From Hydractinia symbiolongicarpus (lineage: Eukaryota; Cnidaria; Hydrozoa; Anthoathecata; Hydractiniidae): a stretch of DNA of 64,000 bases. The stretch is from the NCBI RefSeq assembly GCF_029227915.1, contig NC_079875.1, positions 21,013,001 to 21,077,000 of the forward strand. Reading direction: 5' to 3'. Below, piece by piece: positions 1 through 11,500 of this stretch. The stretch's first letter is position 1. The number at the start of each line of letters is the position of its first letter. The notes below the pieces were generated by a model. The model did not search any database, was not told the origin of the DNA, and was given only the letters and a program-made list of their open reading frames with translations. The position numbers and the translations under genes were made by a program.

Positions 1-249
1 GCGCAGGCAGATGGAACCACGTGATTTACGTGTGAGGCCTTTATTAGACTGCAAAAAGCCATATTACAGCCTTTATAGGACTGTGCACGTAGTTAAGAGT
101 GTTGTAAAAACGACTTGGGACGTTGTAGCGCATTGAAACTGGAACGACTGTGCACGCTGTTAAGAGTGTTCTAAGGCCACGGCGCTAAGGAAAACCACTT
201 GGAACGTTGTAGTGCATTGACAATGGAAGGAATATTCCAATGGTAACCG
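1..249. repeat. Fused, doubly deleted monomer pair
   Basis: Two monomers are compressed into 249 bp instead of 364. The first deletion, about 17 bp near 106-107, removes the stretch that normally reads GGCAACGGCGCTAATG, so GTTGTA runs straight into AAAACGACTTGGG. The second, 98 bp at 146-149, joins GGAACGACT from late in one monomer to GTGCACGC from the middle of the next. The four bases GACT occur at both ends of the lost segment, so the junction looks like a microhomology deletion or slippage event. I did not see either junction elsewhere in the window. Confidence 0.85.
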
Positions 250-535
250 GCGCAGGCATCTAAAACCACTTGATTTACGTGTGCTGCCTTTATTTGACTG
301 CAAAAGGCCATATTACAGCCTTTATAGGACTGTGCACGTAGTTAAGAGTGTTGTAAGGCAACGGCGCTAATGAAAGCGACTTTCGACGATGAAGCGCATT
401 GAGACTGGAACGACTAGTCCAATGGTAACCTGCGCAGGCAGATGGAACCACATGATTTACGTGTGAGGACTTTATTAGACTGCAAAAAGCCATATTACAG
501 CCTTTATAGGACTGTGCACGTAGTTAAGAGTGTTG
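250..535. repeat. Satellite monomers left of the 8-kb unit
   Basis: About one and a half ordinary monomers. The first is of the CATCTAAAACCACTTG type that follows a GGAATATTCC dyad, and the second is of the canonical CAGATGGAACC type. They are not part of the 8,007-bp repeat: aligned at that offset they differ, for example, at the GTTGTAAGG/GTTCTAAGG site at 535. Nothing else is seen here. Confidence 0.8.
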
Positions 536-2053
536 TAAGGCAACGGCGCTAATGAAAACGACTTGGGACGTTGTAGCGCATTGAGACTGGAACGACTAGT
601 CCAATGGTAACTTGTCCAGGCAGATGGAACCACGTGATTTACGCGTGAGCCCTTTATTAGACTGCAAAAAGCCATATTACAGCCTTTATAGGACTGTGCA
701 CGTAGTTAAGAGTGTTCTAAGGCAACGACGCTAATGAGAACGACTTGGGACGTTGTAGCGCATTGAGACTGGAACGACTAGTCCAATGGTAATCGGCGCA
801 GGCAGCTGAAACCCCGTGATTTACGTGTGAGGCCTTTGTTAGACTGCAAAAGGCCATATTACAGCCTTTATAGGACTGTGCACGTACTTAAGAGTGTTCA
901 AAGGCAACGGCGCTAATGAAGACGACTTGGGACGTTGTCGCGCATTGCGTCTGGAACGACTAGTCCAATGGTAACCTGCGCAGGCAAATGGAACCATGTG
1001 ATTTACGAGCGAAGGCCTTTATTAGGCTGCAAAAGGGCATATCACACCCTTTCTTGGACTGTGCACGTAGTTAAGAGTGTTCTAAGGCAACGGCACTAAT
1101 GAAGACGACTTGGGACGATGTCGTGCATTTAGACTGGAACGACTAGTCCAATGGTAGCCTGCGCAGGCAGGTGAAACCACGTGATTTACGTGTGAGGCTT
1201 TTATTAGACTGCAAAAGGCCATATTACAGCCTTTAAACGACTATGCACGTAGTTAAGAGTGTTCTAAGGCGACTGTGCGAATGAAAGCGACCTTGGACGT
1301 TGTAACGCATTGAGACTGGAACGACTTGTCCAATGGTAACCTGCGCAGGCAGATAGAACCACGTGATTTACGTGCAAAGCCTTTATTAGACTGCAAAAGG
1401 CCATATTACAGCCTTTATAGCACTGTGCACGCACTTAAGAGTGTTCTAAGGCAACGGCGCTAATGAAGACGACTTGGGACGTTGTCGTGCATTGAGACTG
1501 GAACGACTAGTCCAATGGTAACCTGCGCAGGCAGGTGAAAAACCACGTGATTTACGTGTGAGGCTTTTATTAGACTGCAAAAGGCCATATTACAGTGTTT
1601 AAACGACTGTGCACATAGTTAAGAGTGTTGTAAGGCAACGGCGCTAATGAAAACGACTTGGGACGTTGTAGCGCATTGAGACTGGAACGACTTGTCCAAT
1701 GGTAACCTGTGCAGGCAGATAGAACCACGTGATTTACGTGCGAGGCCTTTATTAGACTGCAAAAAACCATATTACAACCTTTTATAGCACTGTGCACGCA
1801 TTTAAGAGTGTTCTAAGGCAACGGCGCTAAGGAAAACCACTTGGAACGTTGCAGTGCATTGACTATAGCAGGAATATTCCAATGGCAACCGGCGCAGGCA
1901 TCTGAAACCACTTGAGTTACGTCTGCGGCCTTTATTTGACTGCAAAAGGCCATATTACAGCCTTTATAGGACTGTGCATGCAGTTAATGGTGTTCTAAGG
2001 CGACGGCGCTAATGAAAGCGACTTTCGACGATGAAGTGCATTGAGACTGGAAC

Positions 2054-2061
2054 GACTAGTC
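2054..2061. other. 8-bp palindrome GACTAGTC (example)
   Basis: Perfect dyad near the 3' end of most monomers, inside GGAACGACTAGTCCAATGG. It is one of a set of dyads at fixed monomer positions. In another monomer class the same place carries GGAATATTCC instead. Confidence 0.85.
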
Positions 2062-2070
2062 CAATGGTAA

Positions 2071-2080
2071 CCTGCGCAGG
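2071..2080. other. 10-bp palindrome CCTGCGCAGG (example)
   Basis: Perfect dyad at the chosen monomer start, present in most canonical monomers. It is lost in the CTTGTCCAGG and CTGCACAGG classes, and replaced by a different dyad in the CCTGCCCAGGCAGG class. Confidence 0.85.
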
Positions 2081-2090
2081 CAGATGGAAC

Positions 2091-2105
2091 CACGTGATTT
2101 ACGTG
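2091..2105. other. Inverted repeat CACGT-GATTT-ACGTG (example)
   Basis: Five-base arms around a five-base loop about 20 bases into the monomer, kept in most monomers of the window. It contains a CACGTG hexamer (E-box/G-box-like) only in the sense that CACGTG overlaps the left arm; no promoter context supports regulation. Confidence 0.85.
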
Positions 2106-2779
2106 TGAGGCCTTTATTAGACTGCAAAAAGCCATATTACAGCCTTTATAGGACTGTGCACGTAGTTAAGAGTGTTCTAAGGCGACGGCGCTAATGAAAG
2201 CGACCTTAGACGTTGTAGCGCATTGAGACTGGAACAACTAGTCCAATGGTAACCTGCGCAGGGAGATGGAACCCCATGATTTACGTGTGAGCCTTTGTTA
2301 GACTGCAAAAGGCCATATTACGGTTCTTATAGGACTGTGCACGTAGTTAATAGTGTTCTAAGGCGCCTGCGCTAATGAAAGCGACCTTGGACGTTGTAAC
2401 GCATTGAGACTGGAACGACTAGTCCAATGGTAACCTGCGCAGGCAGATAGAACCACGTGATTTACGTGTGAGGCCTTTGTTAGACTGCAAAAGGCCATAT
2501 TACGGTCCTTATAGGACTGTGCACGTAGTTAATAGTGTTCTAAGGCGACGGCGCTAAGGAAAGCGACTTGCAACGTTGTAGCGCATTGAGACTGGAAGGA
2601 CTAGTCGAATGGTAACCTGCGCAGACAGGTGAAACCACGTGATTTATGTGTTAGACCTTTATTAGACTGCAAAAGGCCTTATTGCGGCCTTTATAGCACT
2701 GTGCACGTAGTTAAGAGTGTTCTAAGGCCACGGCGCTTAGGAAAACCACTTGCAACGTTGTAGTGCATTGACAATGGAA

Positions 2780-2789
2780 GGAATATTCC
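2780..2789. other. 10-bp palindrome GGAATATTCC (example)
   Basis: Perfect dyad in the monomer class that reads CATTGACAATGG or CATTGACTATAG upstream. It occupies the place of GACTAGTC in other monomers. Confidence 0.85.
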
Positions 2790-3563
2790 AATGGTAACCG
2801 GCGCAGGCATCTAAAACCACTTGATTTACGTGTGCGGCCTTTATTTGACTGCAAAAGGCCATATTACAGCCTTTATAGGACTGTGCACGTAGTTAAGAGT
2901 GTTGTAAGGTAACGGCGCTAATGAAAGCGACTTTCGACGATGTAGCGCATTGAGACTGGAACGACTAGTCCAATGGTAATCGGCACAGGCAGCTGAAACC
3001 GCGTGATTCACGTGTTAGGCCTTTATTAGACTGCAAAAGGCCATATTACAGCCTTTATGGGACTGTGCACGTAGTTAAGAGTGTTCTAAGGCAATGGCGC
3101 TAATGAAAGCGACCTTGGCCGTTGTAGCGCATTGAGACTGGAACGACTAGTCCAATGGTAACCTGCGCAGGCATCTGAAACCGCTTGATTCAAGTGTGCG
3201 TCCTTTATTAGACTGTAAAAGGCCATATTACGGTCTTTATAGCACTGTGCACGTAGGTAAGGGTGTTCTAAGGCGACGGCGCTAATGAAAGCGACTGTGG
3301 ACGATATAGTGCATTGAGATTGGAACGACTAGTCCAATGGTAACCTGCGCAGGCAAATGGAACCATGTGATTTACGTGCGAGGCCTTTATTAGGCTGCAA
3401 AAGAGCATATCACAGCCTTTGTAGGACTGTGCACGTAGTTAAGAGTGTTCTAAGGCAACGGCGCTAATGAAAACGACTTGGGACGTTGTAGCACATTGAG
3501 AATGGAACGACTAGTCCAATGGTAACTTGTCCAGGCAGATGGAAACACGTGATTTACGTGTGA

Positions 3564-3602
3564 GGCCTTTATTAGACTGCAAAAGGCCATATTACAGCCT
3601 TT
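3564..3602. other. Two overlapping inverted repeats sharing AAAGGC (example)
   Basis: GGCCTTT at 3564-3570 pairs with AAAGGCC at 3582-3588. The same AAAGGC at 3582-3587 can also pair with GCCTTT at 3597-3602 across a nine-base loop. The two hairpins exclude each other. Many monomers break one arm, for example AAAAAGCC or GGCTTTT. Confidence 0.8.
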
Positions 3603-3689
3603 AAAGGACTGTGCACGTAGTTAAGAGTGTTCTAAGGCAACGGCGCTAATGAAAACGACTTGGGACGTTGTAGCGCATTGACAATGGAA

Positions 3690-6600
3690 GGAATATTCCA
3701 ATGGTAACCGGCGCAGGCATCTAAAACCACTTGATTTACGTGTGCGGCCTTTATTTGACTGCAAAAGGCCATATTACAGCCTTTATAGGACTGTGCGCGT
3801 AGTTAAGAGTGTTGTAAGGCAACGGCGCTAATGAAAGCGACTTTCCACGATGAAGCGCATTGAGACTGGAACGACTAGTCCAATGGTAACTTGTCCAGGC
3901 AGTAGAACCATGTGATTTACGTGTGAGGCCTTTATTAGACTGCAAAAGGCCTTATTACGGCCTTTATAGCACTGCGCACGTAGTTAAGCGTGTTCTAAGG
4001 CAACGGCGCTAATGAAAACGACTTGGGACGTTGTAGCGCATTGAGACTGGAACGACTAGTCCAATGGTAACTTGTCCAGGCAGATGGAACCATGTGATTT
4101 ACGTGTTAGACCTTTATTAGACTGCAAAAGGCCTTATTACGGACTTTATAGCACTGTGCACGTAATTAAGAGTGTTCTAAGGCCACGGCGCTAAGGAAAA
4201 CCACTTGGAACGTTGTAGTGCATTGACAATGGAAGGAATATTCCAATGGTAACCGGCGCAGGCATCTAAAACCACTTGATTTACGTGTGCGGCTTTTATT
4301 TGACTGCAAAAGGCCATATTACAGCCTTTATAGGACTGTGCACGTAGTTAAGAGTGTTGTAAGGCAACGGCGCTAATGAAAGCGACTTTCGACGATGAGT
4401 CCCATTGAGACTGGAACGACTAGTTTAATGGTAACTTGTCCAGGCAGATGGAACCACGTAATTTACGTGCAAGGCCTTTATTAGACTGCAAAAAGCCATA
4501 TTACAGCCCTTATAGGACAGTGCACGCAGTTAAGGGTGTTCTAAGGCAACGGCGCTAATGATATCGACTTGGGACGTTGTAGCGCATTGAGACTGGAACG
4601 ACTAGTCCAATGGTAACTTGTCCAGGCAGATGGAAACACGTGATTTACGTGTGAGGCCTTTATTAGACTGCAAAAGGCCATATTGCAGCCTTTAAAGGAC
4701 TGTGCACGTAGTTAAGAGTGTTCTAAGGCGACAGCGCTAATGAAAACGAACTTGGACGTTGTAGCGCATTGAGACTGGAAGGACTAGTCCAATGGTAACC
4801 TGCGCAGGCAGGTGAAGCCACGTGATTTACGTGTTAGACCTTTATTAGACTGCAAAAGGCCCTATTACGGACTTTATAGCACTGTGCACGTAGTTAAGAG
4901 TGTTCTAAGGCCACGGCGCTAAGGAAAACCACTTGGAACGTTGTAGTGCATTGACAATGGAAGGAATATTCCAATGGTAACCGGCGCAGGCATCTAAAAC
5001 CACTTGATTTACGTGTGCGGCCTTTATTTGACTGCAAAAGGCCATATTACAGCCTTTATAGGACTGTGCGCGTAGTTAAGAGTGTTGTAAGGCAACGGCG
5101 CTAATGAAAGCGACTTTCCACGATGAAGCGCATTGAGACTGGAACGACTAGTCCAATGGTAACTTGTCCAGGCAGTAGAACCATGTGATTTACGTGTGAG
5201 GCCTTTATTAGACTGCAAAAGGCCTTATTACGGCCTTTATAGCACTGCGCACGTAGTTAAGCGTGTTCTAAAGCGACGGCGCTAATGAAAACGACTTGGG
5301 ACGTTGTAGCGCATTGAGACTGGAAGGACTAGTCGAATGGTAACCTGCGCAGACAGGTGAAGCCACGTGATTTACGTGTTAGACCTTTATTAGACTGCAA
5401 AAGGCCTTATTACGGACTTTATAGCACTGTGCACGTAGTTAAGAGTGTTCTAAGGCCACGGCGCTAAGGAAAACCACTTGGAACGTTGTAGTGCATTGAC
5501 AATGGAAGGAATATTCCAATGGTAACCGGCGCAGGCATCTAAAACCACTTGATTTACGTGTGCGGCCTTTATTTGACTGCAAAAGGCCATATTACAGCCT
5601 TTATAGCACTGTGCACGTAGTTAAGAGTGTTCTAAGGCGACAGCGCTAATGAAAACGAACTTGGACGTTGTAGCGCATTGAGACTGGAAGGACTAGTCCA
5701 ATGGTAACCTGCGCAGGCAGGTGAAGCCACGTGATTTACGTGTTAGACCTTTATTAGACTGCAAAAGGCCTTATTACGGACTTTATAGCACTGTGCACGT
5801 AGTTAAGAGTGTTCTAAGGCGACAGCGCTAATGAAAACGAACTTGGACGTTGTAGCGCATTGAGACTGGAAGGACTAGTCCAATGGTAACCTGCGCAGGC
5901 AGGTGAAGCCACGTGATTTACGTGTTAGACCTTTATTAGACTGCAAAAGGCCTTATTACGGACTTTATAGCACTGTGCACGTAGTTAAGAGTGTTCTAAG
6001 GCCACGGCGCTAAGGAAAACCACTTGGAACGTTGTAGTGCATTGACAATGGAAGGAATATTCCAATGGTAACCGGCGCAGGCATCTAAAACCACTTGATT
6101 TACGTGTGCGGCCTTTATTTGACTGCAAAAGGCCATATTACAGCCTTTATAGGACTGTGCGCGTAGTTAAGAGTGTTGTAAGGCAACGGCGCTAATGAAA
6201 GCGACTTTCCACGATGAAGCGCATTGAGACTGGAACGACTAGTCCAATGGTAACTTGTCCAGGCAGTAGAACCATGTGATTTACGTGTTAGACCTTTATT
6301 AGACTGCAAAAGGCCTTATTACGGACTTTATAGCACTGTGCACGTAGTTAAGAGTGTTCTAAGGCCACGGCGCTAAGGAAAACCACTTGGAACGTTGTAG
6401 TGCATTGACAATGGAAGGAATATTCCAATGGTAACCGGCGCAGGCATCTAAAACCACTTGATTTACGTGTGCGGCCTTTATTTGACTGCAAAAGGCCATA
6501 TTACAGCCTTTATAGGACTGTGCGCGTAGTTAAGAGTGTTGTAAGGCAACGGCGCTAATGAAAGCGACTTTCCACGATGAAGCGCATTGAGACTGGAACG

Positions 6601-8500
6601 ACTAGTCCAATGGTAACTTGTCCAGGCAGTAGAACCATGTGATTTACGTGTGAGGCCTTTATTAGACTGCAAAAGGCCTTATTACGGCCTTTATAGCACT
6701 GCGCACGTAGTTAAGCGTGTTCTAAAGCGACGGCGCTAATGAAAACGACTTGGGACGTTGTAGCGCATTGAGACTGGAAGGACTAGTCGAATGGTAACCT
6801 GCGCAGACAGGTGAAGCCACGTGATTTACGTGTTAGACCTTTATTAGACTGCAAAAGGCCTTATTACGGACTTTATAGCACTGTGCACGTAGTTAAGAGT
6901 GTTCTAAGGCCACGGCGCTAAGGAAAACCACTTGGAACGTTGTAGTGCATTGACAATGGAAGGAATATTCCAATGGTAACCGGCGCAGGCATCTAAAACC
7001 ACTTGATTTACGTGTGCGGCCTTTATTTGACTGCAAAAGGCCATATTACAGCCTTTATAGGACTGTGCGCGTAGTTAAGAGTGTTGTAAGGCAACGGCGC
7101 TAATGAAAGCGACTTTCCACGATGAAGCGCATTGAGACTGGAACGACTAGTCCAATGGTAACCTGCGCAGGCAAATAGAACCATGTGATTTACGTGCGAG
7201 GCCTTTATTAGGCTGCAAAAGGGCATATCACAGCCTTTGTAGGACTGTGCACGTAGTTAAGAGTGTTCTAAGGCAACGGCGCTAATGAAAACGACTTGGG
7301 ACGTTGTAGCGCATTGAGACTGGAACGACTAGTCCAATGGTAACTTGTCCAGGCAGATGGAACCACGTGATTTACGTGTGAGGCCTTTATTAGACTGCAA
7401 AAGGCCTTATTACGGCCTTTATAGCACTGCGCACGTAGTTAAGAGTGTTCTAAGGCCACGGCGCTAAGGAAAACCACTTGAAACGTTGTAGTGCATTGAC
7501 AATGGAAGGAATATTCCAATGGTAACCGCCGCAGGCATCTAAAACCACTTGATTTACGTGTGCGGCTTTTATTTGACTGCAAAAGGCCATATTACAGCCT
7601 TTATAGGACTGTGCACGTAGTTAAGAGTGTTGTAAGGCAACGGCGCTAATGAAAGCGACTTTCGACGATGAAACCCATTGAGACTGGAACGACTAGTTCA
7701 ATGGTAACTTGTCCAGGTAGATGGAACCACGTAATTTACGTGCGAGGCCTTTATTAGACTGCAAAAGGCCATATTACAGCCCTTATAGGACTGTGCACGC
7801 AGTTAAGGGTGTTCTAAGGCAACGGCGCTAATGATATCGACTTGGGACGTTGTAGCGCATTGAGACTGGAACGACTAGTCCAATGGTAACCTGCGCAGGC
7901 AGATAGAACCACGTAATTTACGTGCGAGGTCTTTATTAGACTGCAAAAGGCCATATTAAAGCCTTTATAGGACGATGCACGTAGTTAAGCGTGTTCTAAA
8001 GCGACGGCGCTAATGAAAACGACTTGGGACGTTGTAGCGCATTGAGACTGGAAGGACTAGTCGAATTGTAACCTGCGCAGACAGGCGAAACCACGTGATT
8101 TACGTGTTAGACCTTTATTAGACTGCAAAAGGCTTTATTACGGCCTTTATAGCACTGTGCACGTAGTTAAGAGTGTTCTAAGGCCACGGCGCTAAGGAAA
8201 ACCACTTGGAACGTTGTAGTGCATTGACAATGGAAGGAATATTCCAATGGTAACCGGCGCAGGCATCTAAAACCACTTGATTTACGTGTGCGGCCTTTAT
8301 TTGACTGCAAAAGGCCATATTACAGCCTTTATAGGACTGTGCGCGTAGTTAAGAGTGTTGTAAGGCAACGGCGCTAATGAAAGCGACTTTCCACGATGAA
8401 GCGCATTGAGACTGGAACGACTAGTCCAATGGTAACCTGCGCAGGCAAATAGAACCATGTGATTTACGTGCGAGGCCTTTATTAGGCTGCAAAAGGGCAT
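3690..8500. repeat. Nested 2-, 3-, 6- and 7-monomer repeats inside copy A
   Basis: A marker monomer pair, with GGAATATTCC, then CATCTAAAACCAC, GACTGTGCGCGTAG and GCGACTTTCCACGATG, recurs at about 3751, 5024, 6115, 6478, 7023 and 8297. The spacings are 1,273, 1,091, 363, 545 and 1,274 bp, that is 7, 6, 2, 3 and 7 monomers. Several spacings are one base short because the CAGTAGAACC monomer lacks one base. The same series appears in copy B at 11,758, 13,031, 14,122, 14,485, 15,030 and 16,304. The local duplications therefore came before the 8-kb duplication. Confidence 0.85.
5601..5964. repeat. Two identical adjacent monomers
   Basis: 5601-5782 and 5783-5964 carry the same private variants (GGCGACAGCGC, AACGAACTTGG, GGTGAAGCCACG, GTGTTAGACC), so a single monomer was duplicated in place. 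The preceding 3' end differs (ACAGCCTTTATAG versus ACGGACTTTATAG), which marks the left edge. The pair is repeated in copy B at about 13,608-13,971. Confidence 0.85.
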
Positions 8501-8542
8501 ATCACAGCCTTTGTAGGTCTGTGCACGTAGTTAAGAGTGTTC

Positions 8543-11500
8543 TAAGGCAACGGCGCTAATGAAAACGACTTGGGACGTTGTAGCGCATTGAGACTGGAAC
8601 GACTAGTCCAATGGTAACTTGTCCAGGCAGATGGAACCACGTGATTTACGCGTGAGCCCTTTATTAGACTGCAAAAAGCCATATTACAGCCTTTATAGGA
8701 CTGTGCACGTAGTTAAGAGTGTTCTAAGGCAACGACGCTAATGAGAACGACTTGGGACGTTGTAGCGCATTGAGACTGGAACGACTAGTCCAATGGTAAT
8801 CGGCGCAGGCAGCTGAAACCCCGTGATTTACGTGTGAGGCCTTTGTTAGACTGCAAAAGGCCATATTACAGCCTTTATAGGACTGTGCACGTACTTAAGA
8901 GTGTTCAAAGGCAACGGCGCTAATGAAGACGACTTGGGACGTTGTCGCGCATTGCGTCTGGAACGACTAGTCCAATGGTAACCTGCGCAGGCAAATGGAA
9001 CCATGTGATTTACGAGCGAAGGCCTTTATTAGGCTGCAAAAGGGCATATCACACCCTTTCTTGGACTGTGCACGTAGTTAAGAGTGTTCTAAGGCAACGG
9101 CACTAATGAAGACGACTTGGGACGATGTCGTGCATTTAGACTGGAACGACTAGTCCAATGGTAGCCTGCGCAGGCAGGTGAAACCACGTGATTTACGTGT
9201 GAGGCTTTTATTAGACTGCAAAAGGCCATATTACAGCCTTTAAACGACTATGCACGTAGTTAAGAGTGTTCTAAGGCGACTGTGCGAATGAAAGCGACCT
9301 TGGACGTTGTAACGCATTGAGACTGGAACGACTTGTCCAATGGTAACCTGCGCAGGCAGATAGAACCACGTGATTTACGTGCAAAGCCTTTATTAGACTG
9401 CAAAAGGCCATATTACAGCCTTTATAGCACTGTGCACGCACTTAAGAGTGTTCTAAGGCAACGGCGCTAATGAAGACGACTTGGGACGTTGTCGTGCATT
9501 GAGACTGGAACGACTAGTCCAATGGTAACCTGCGCAGGCAGGTGAAAAACCACGTGATTTACGTGTGAGGCTTTTATTAGACTGCAAAAGGCCATATTAC
9601 AGTGTTTAAACGACTGTGCACATAGTTAAGAGTGTTGTAAGGCAACGGCGCTAATGAAAACGACTTGGGACGTTGTAGCGCATTGAGACTGGAACGACTT
9701 GTCCAATGGTAACCTGTGCAGGCAGATAGAACCACGTGATTTACGTGCGAGGCCTTTATTAGACTGCAAAAAACCATATTACAACCTTTTATAGCACTGT
9801 GCACGCACTTAAGAGTGTTCTAAGGCAACGGCGCTAAGGAAAACCACTTGGAACGTTGCAGTGCATTGACTATAGCAGGAATATTCCAATGGCAACCGGC
9901 GCAGGCATCTGAAACCACTTGAGTTACGTCTGCGGCCTTTATTTGACTGCAAAAGGCCATATTACAGCCTTTATAGGACTGTGCATGCAGTTAATGGTGT
10001 TCTAAGGCGACGGCGCTAATGAAAGCGACTTTCGACGATGAAGTGCATTGAGACTGGAACGACTAGTCCAATGGTAACCTGCGCAGGCAGATGGAACCAC
10101 GTGATTTACGTGTGAGGCCTTTATTAGACTGCAAAAAGCCATATTACAGCCTTTATAGGACTGTGCACGTAGTTAAGAGTGTTCTAAGGCGACGGCGCTA
10201 ATGAAAGCGACCTTAGACGTTGTAGCGCATTGAGACTGGAACAACTAGTCCAATGGTAACCTGCGCAGGGAGATGGAACCCCATGATTTACGTGTGAGCC
10301 TTTGTTAGACTGCAAAAGGCCATATTACGGTTCTTATAGGACTGTGCACGTAGTTAATAGTGTTCTAAGGCGCCTGCGCTAATGAAAGCGACCTTGGACG
10401 TTGTAACGCATTGAGACTGGAACGACTAGTCCAATGGTAACCTGCGCAGGCAGATAGAACCACGTGATTTACGTGTGAGGCCTTTGTTAGACTGCAAAAG
10501 GCCATATTACGGTCCTTATAGGACTGTGCACGTAGTTAATAGTGTTCTAAGGCGACGGCGCTAATGAAAACGACTTGGGACGTTGTAGCGCATTGAGACT
10601 GGAAGGACTAGTCGAATGGTAACCTGCGCAGACAGGTGAAACCACGTGATTTATGTGTTAGACCTTTATTAGACTGCAAAAGGCCTTATTGCGGCCTTTA
10701 TAGCACTGTGCACGTAGTTAAGAGTGTTCTAAGGCCACGGCGCTTAGGAAAACCACTTGCAACGTTGTAGTGCATTGACAATGGAAGGAATATTCCAATG
10801 GTAACCGGCGCAGGCATCTAAAACCACTTGATTTACGTGTGCGGCCTTTATTTGACTGCAAAAGGCCATATTACAGCCTTTATAGGACTGTGCACGTAGT
10901 TAAGAGTGTTGTAAGGTAACGGCGCTAATGAAAGCGACTTTCGACGATGTAGCGCATTGAGACTGGAACGACTAGTCCAATGGTAATCGGCACAGGCAGC
11001 TGAAACCGCGTGATTCACGTGTTAGGCCTTTATTAGACTGCAAAAGGCCATATTACAGCCTTTATGGGACTGTGCACGTAGTTAAGAGTGTTCTAAGGCA
11101 ATGGCGCTAATGAAAGCGACCTTGGCCGTTGTAGCGCATTGAGACTGGAACGACTAGTCCAATGGTAACCTGCGCAGGCATCTGAAACCGCTTGATTCAA
11201 GTGTGCGTCCTTTATTAGACTGTAAAAGGCCATATTACGGTCTTTATAGCACTGTGCACGTAGGTAAGGGTGTTCTAAGGCGACGGCGCTAATGAAAGCG
11301 ACTGTGGACGATATAGTGCATTGAGATTGGAACGACTAGTCCAATGGTAACCTGCGCAGGCAAATGGAACCATGTGATTTACGTGCGAGGCCTTTATTAG
11401 GCTGCAAAAGAGCATATCACAGCCTTTGTAGGACTGTGCACGTAGTTAAGAGTGTTCTAAGGCAACGGCGCTAATGAAAACGACTTGGGACGTTGTAGCA

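Larger units (their letters stand above)
536..8542. repeat. 44-monomer HOR, copy A (8,007 bp)
   Basis: This block matches the next 8,007 bp almost base for base. Unit length is 44 x 182 minus 1. I noticed about eight substitutions between the copies, at 1801, 4 sites within 2555-2570, about 4470, about 5575 and 7059, which implies identity near 99.9%; this is a count by eye, not an alignment. The left edge is set by the first mismatch at 535, and the right edge by the start of copy B. The unit itself contains older local duplications. Monomer types include canonical ones, ones with a CTTGTCCAGG start, ones with a GGAATATTCC dyad, and ones with a 1-bp deletion (CAGTAGAACC). Confidence 0.92.

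Noticed and set aside
2020-2045. CENP-B box-like TTCG motif in ACTTTCGACGATGAAGCGC
   Set aside because: The required A and CGGG positions after TTCG do not match in this or the TTTCGTCGATG variant, on either strand.
2091-2105. CACGTG as a promoter G-box/E-box
   Set aside because: It is repeated in nearly every monomer as part of a dyad, with no gene nearby. A regulatory role is not supported.
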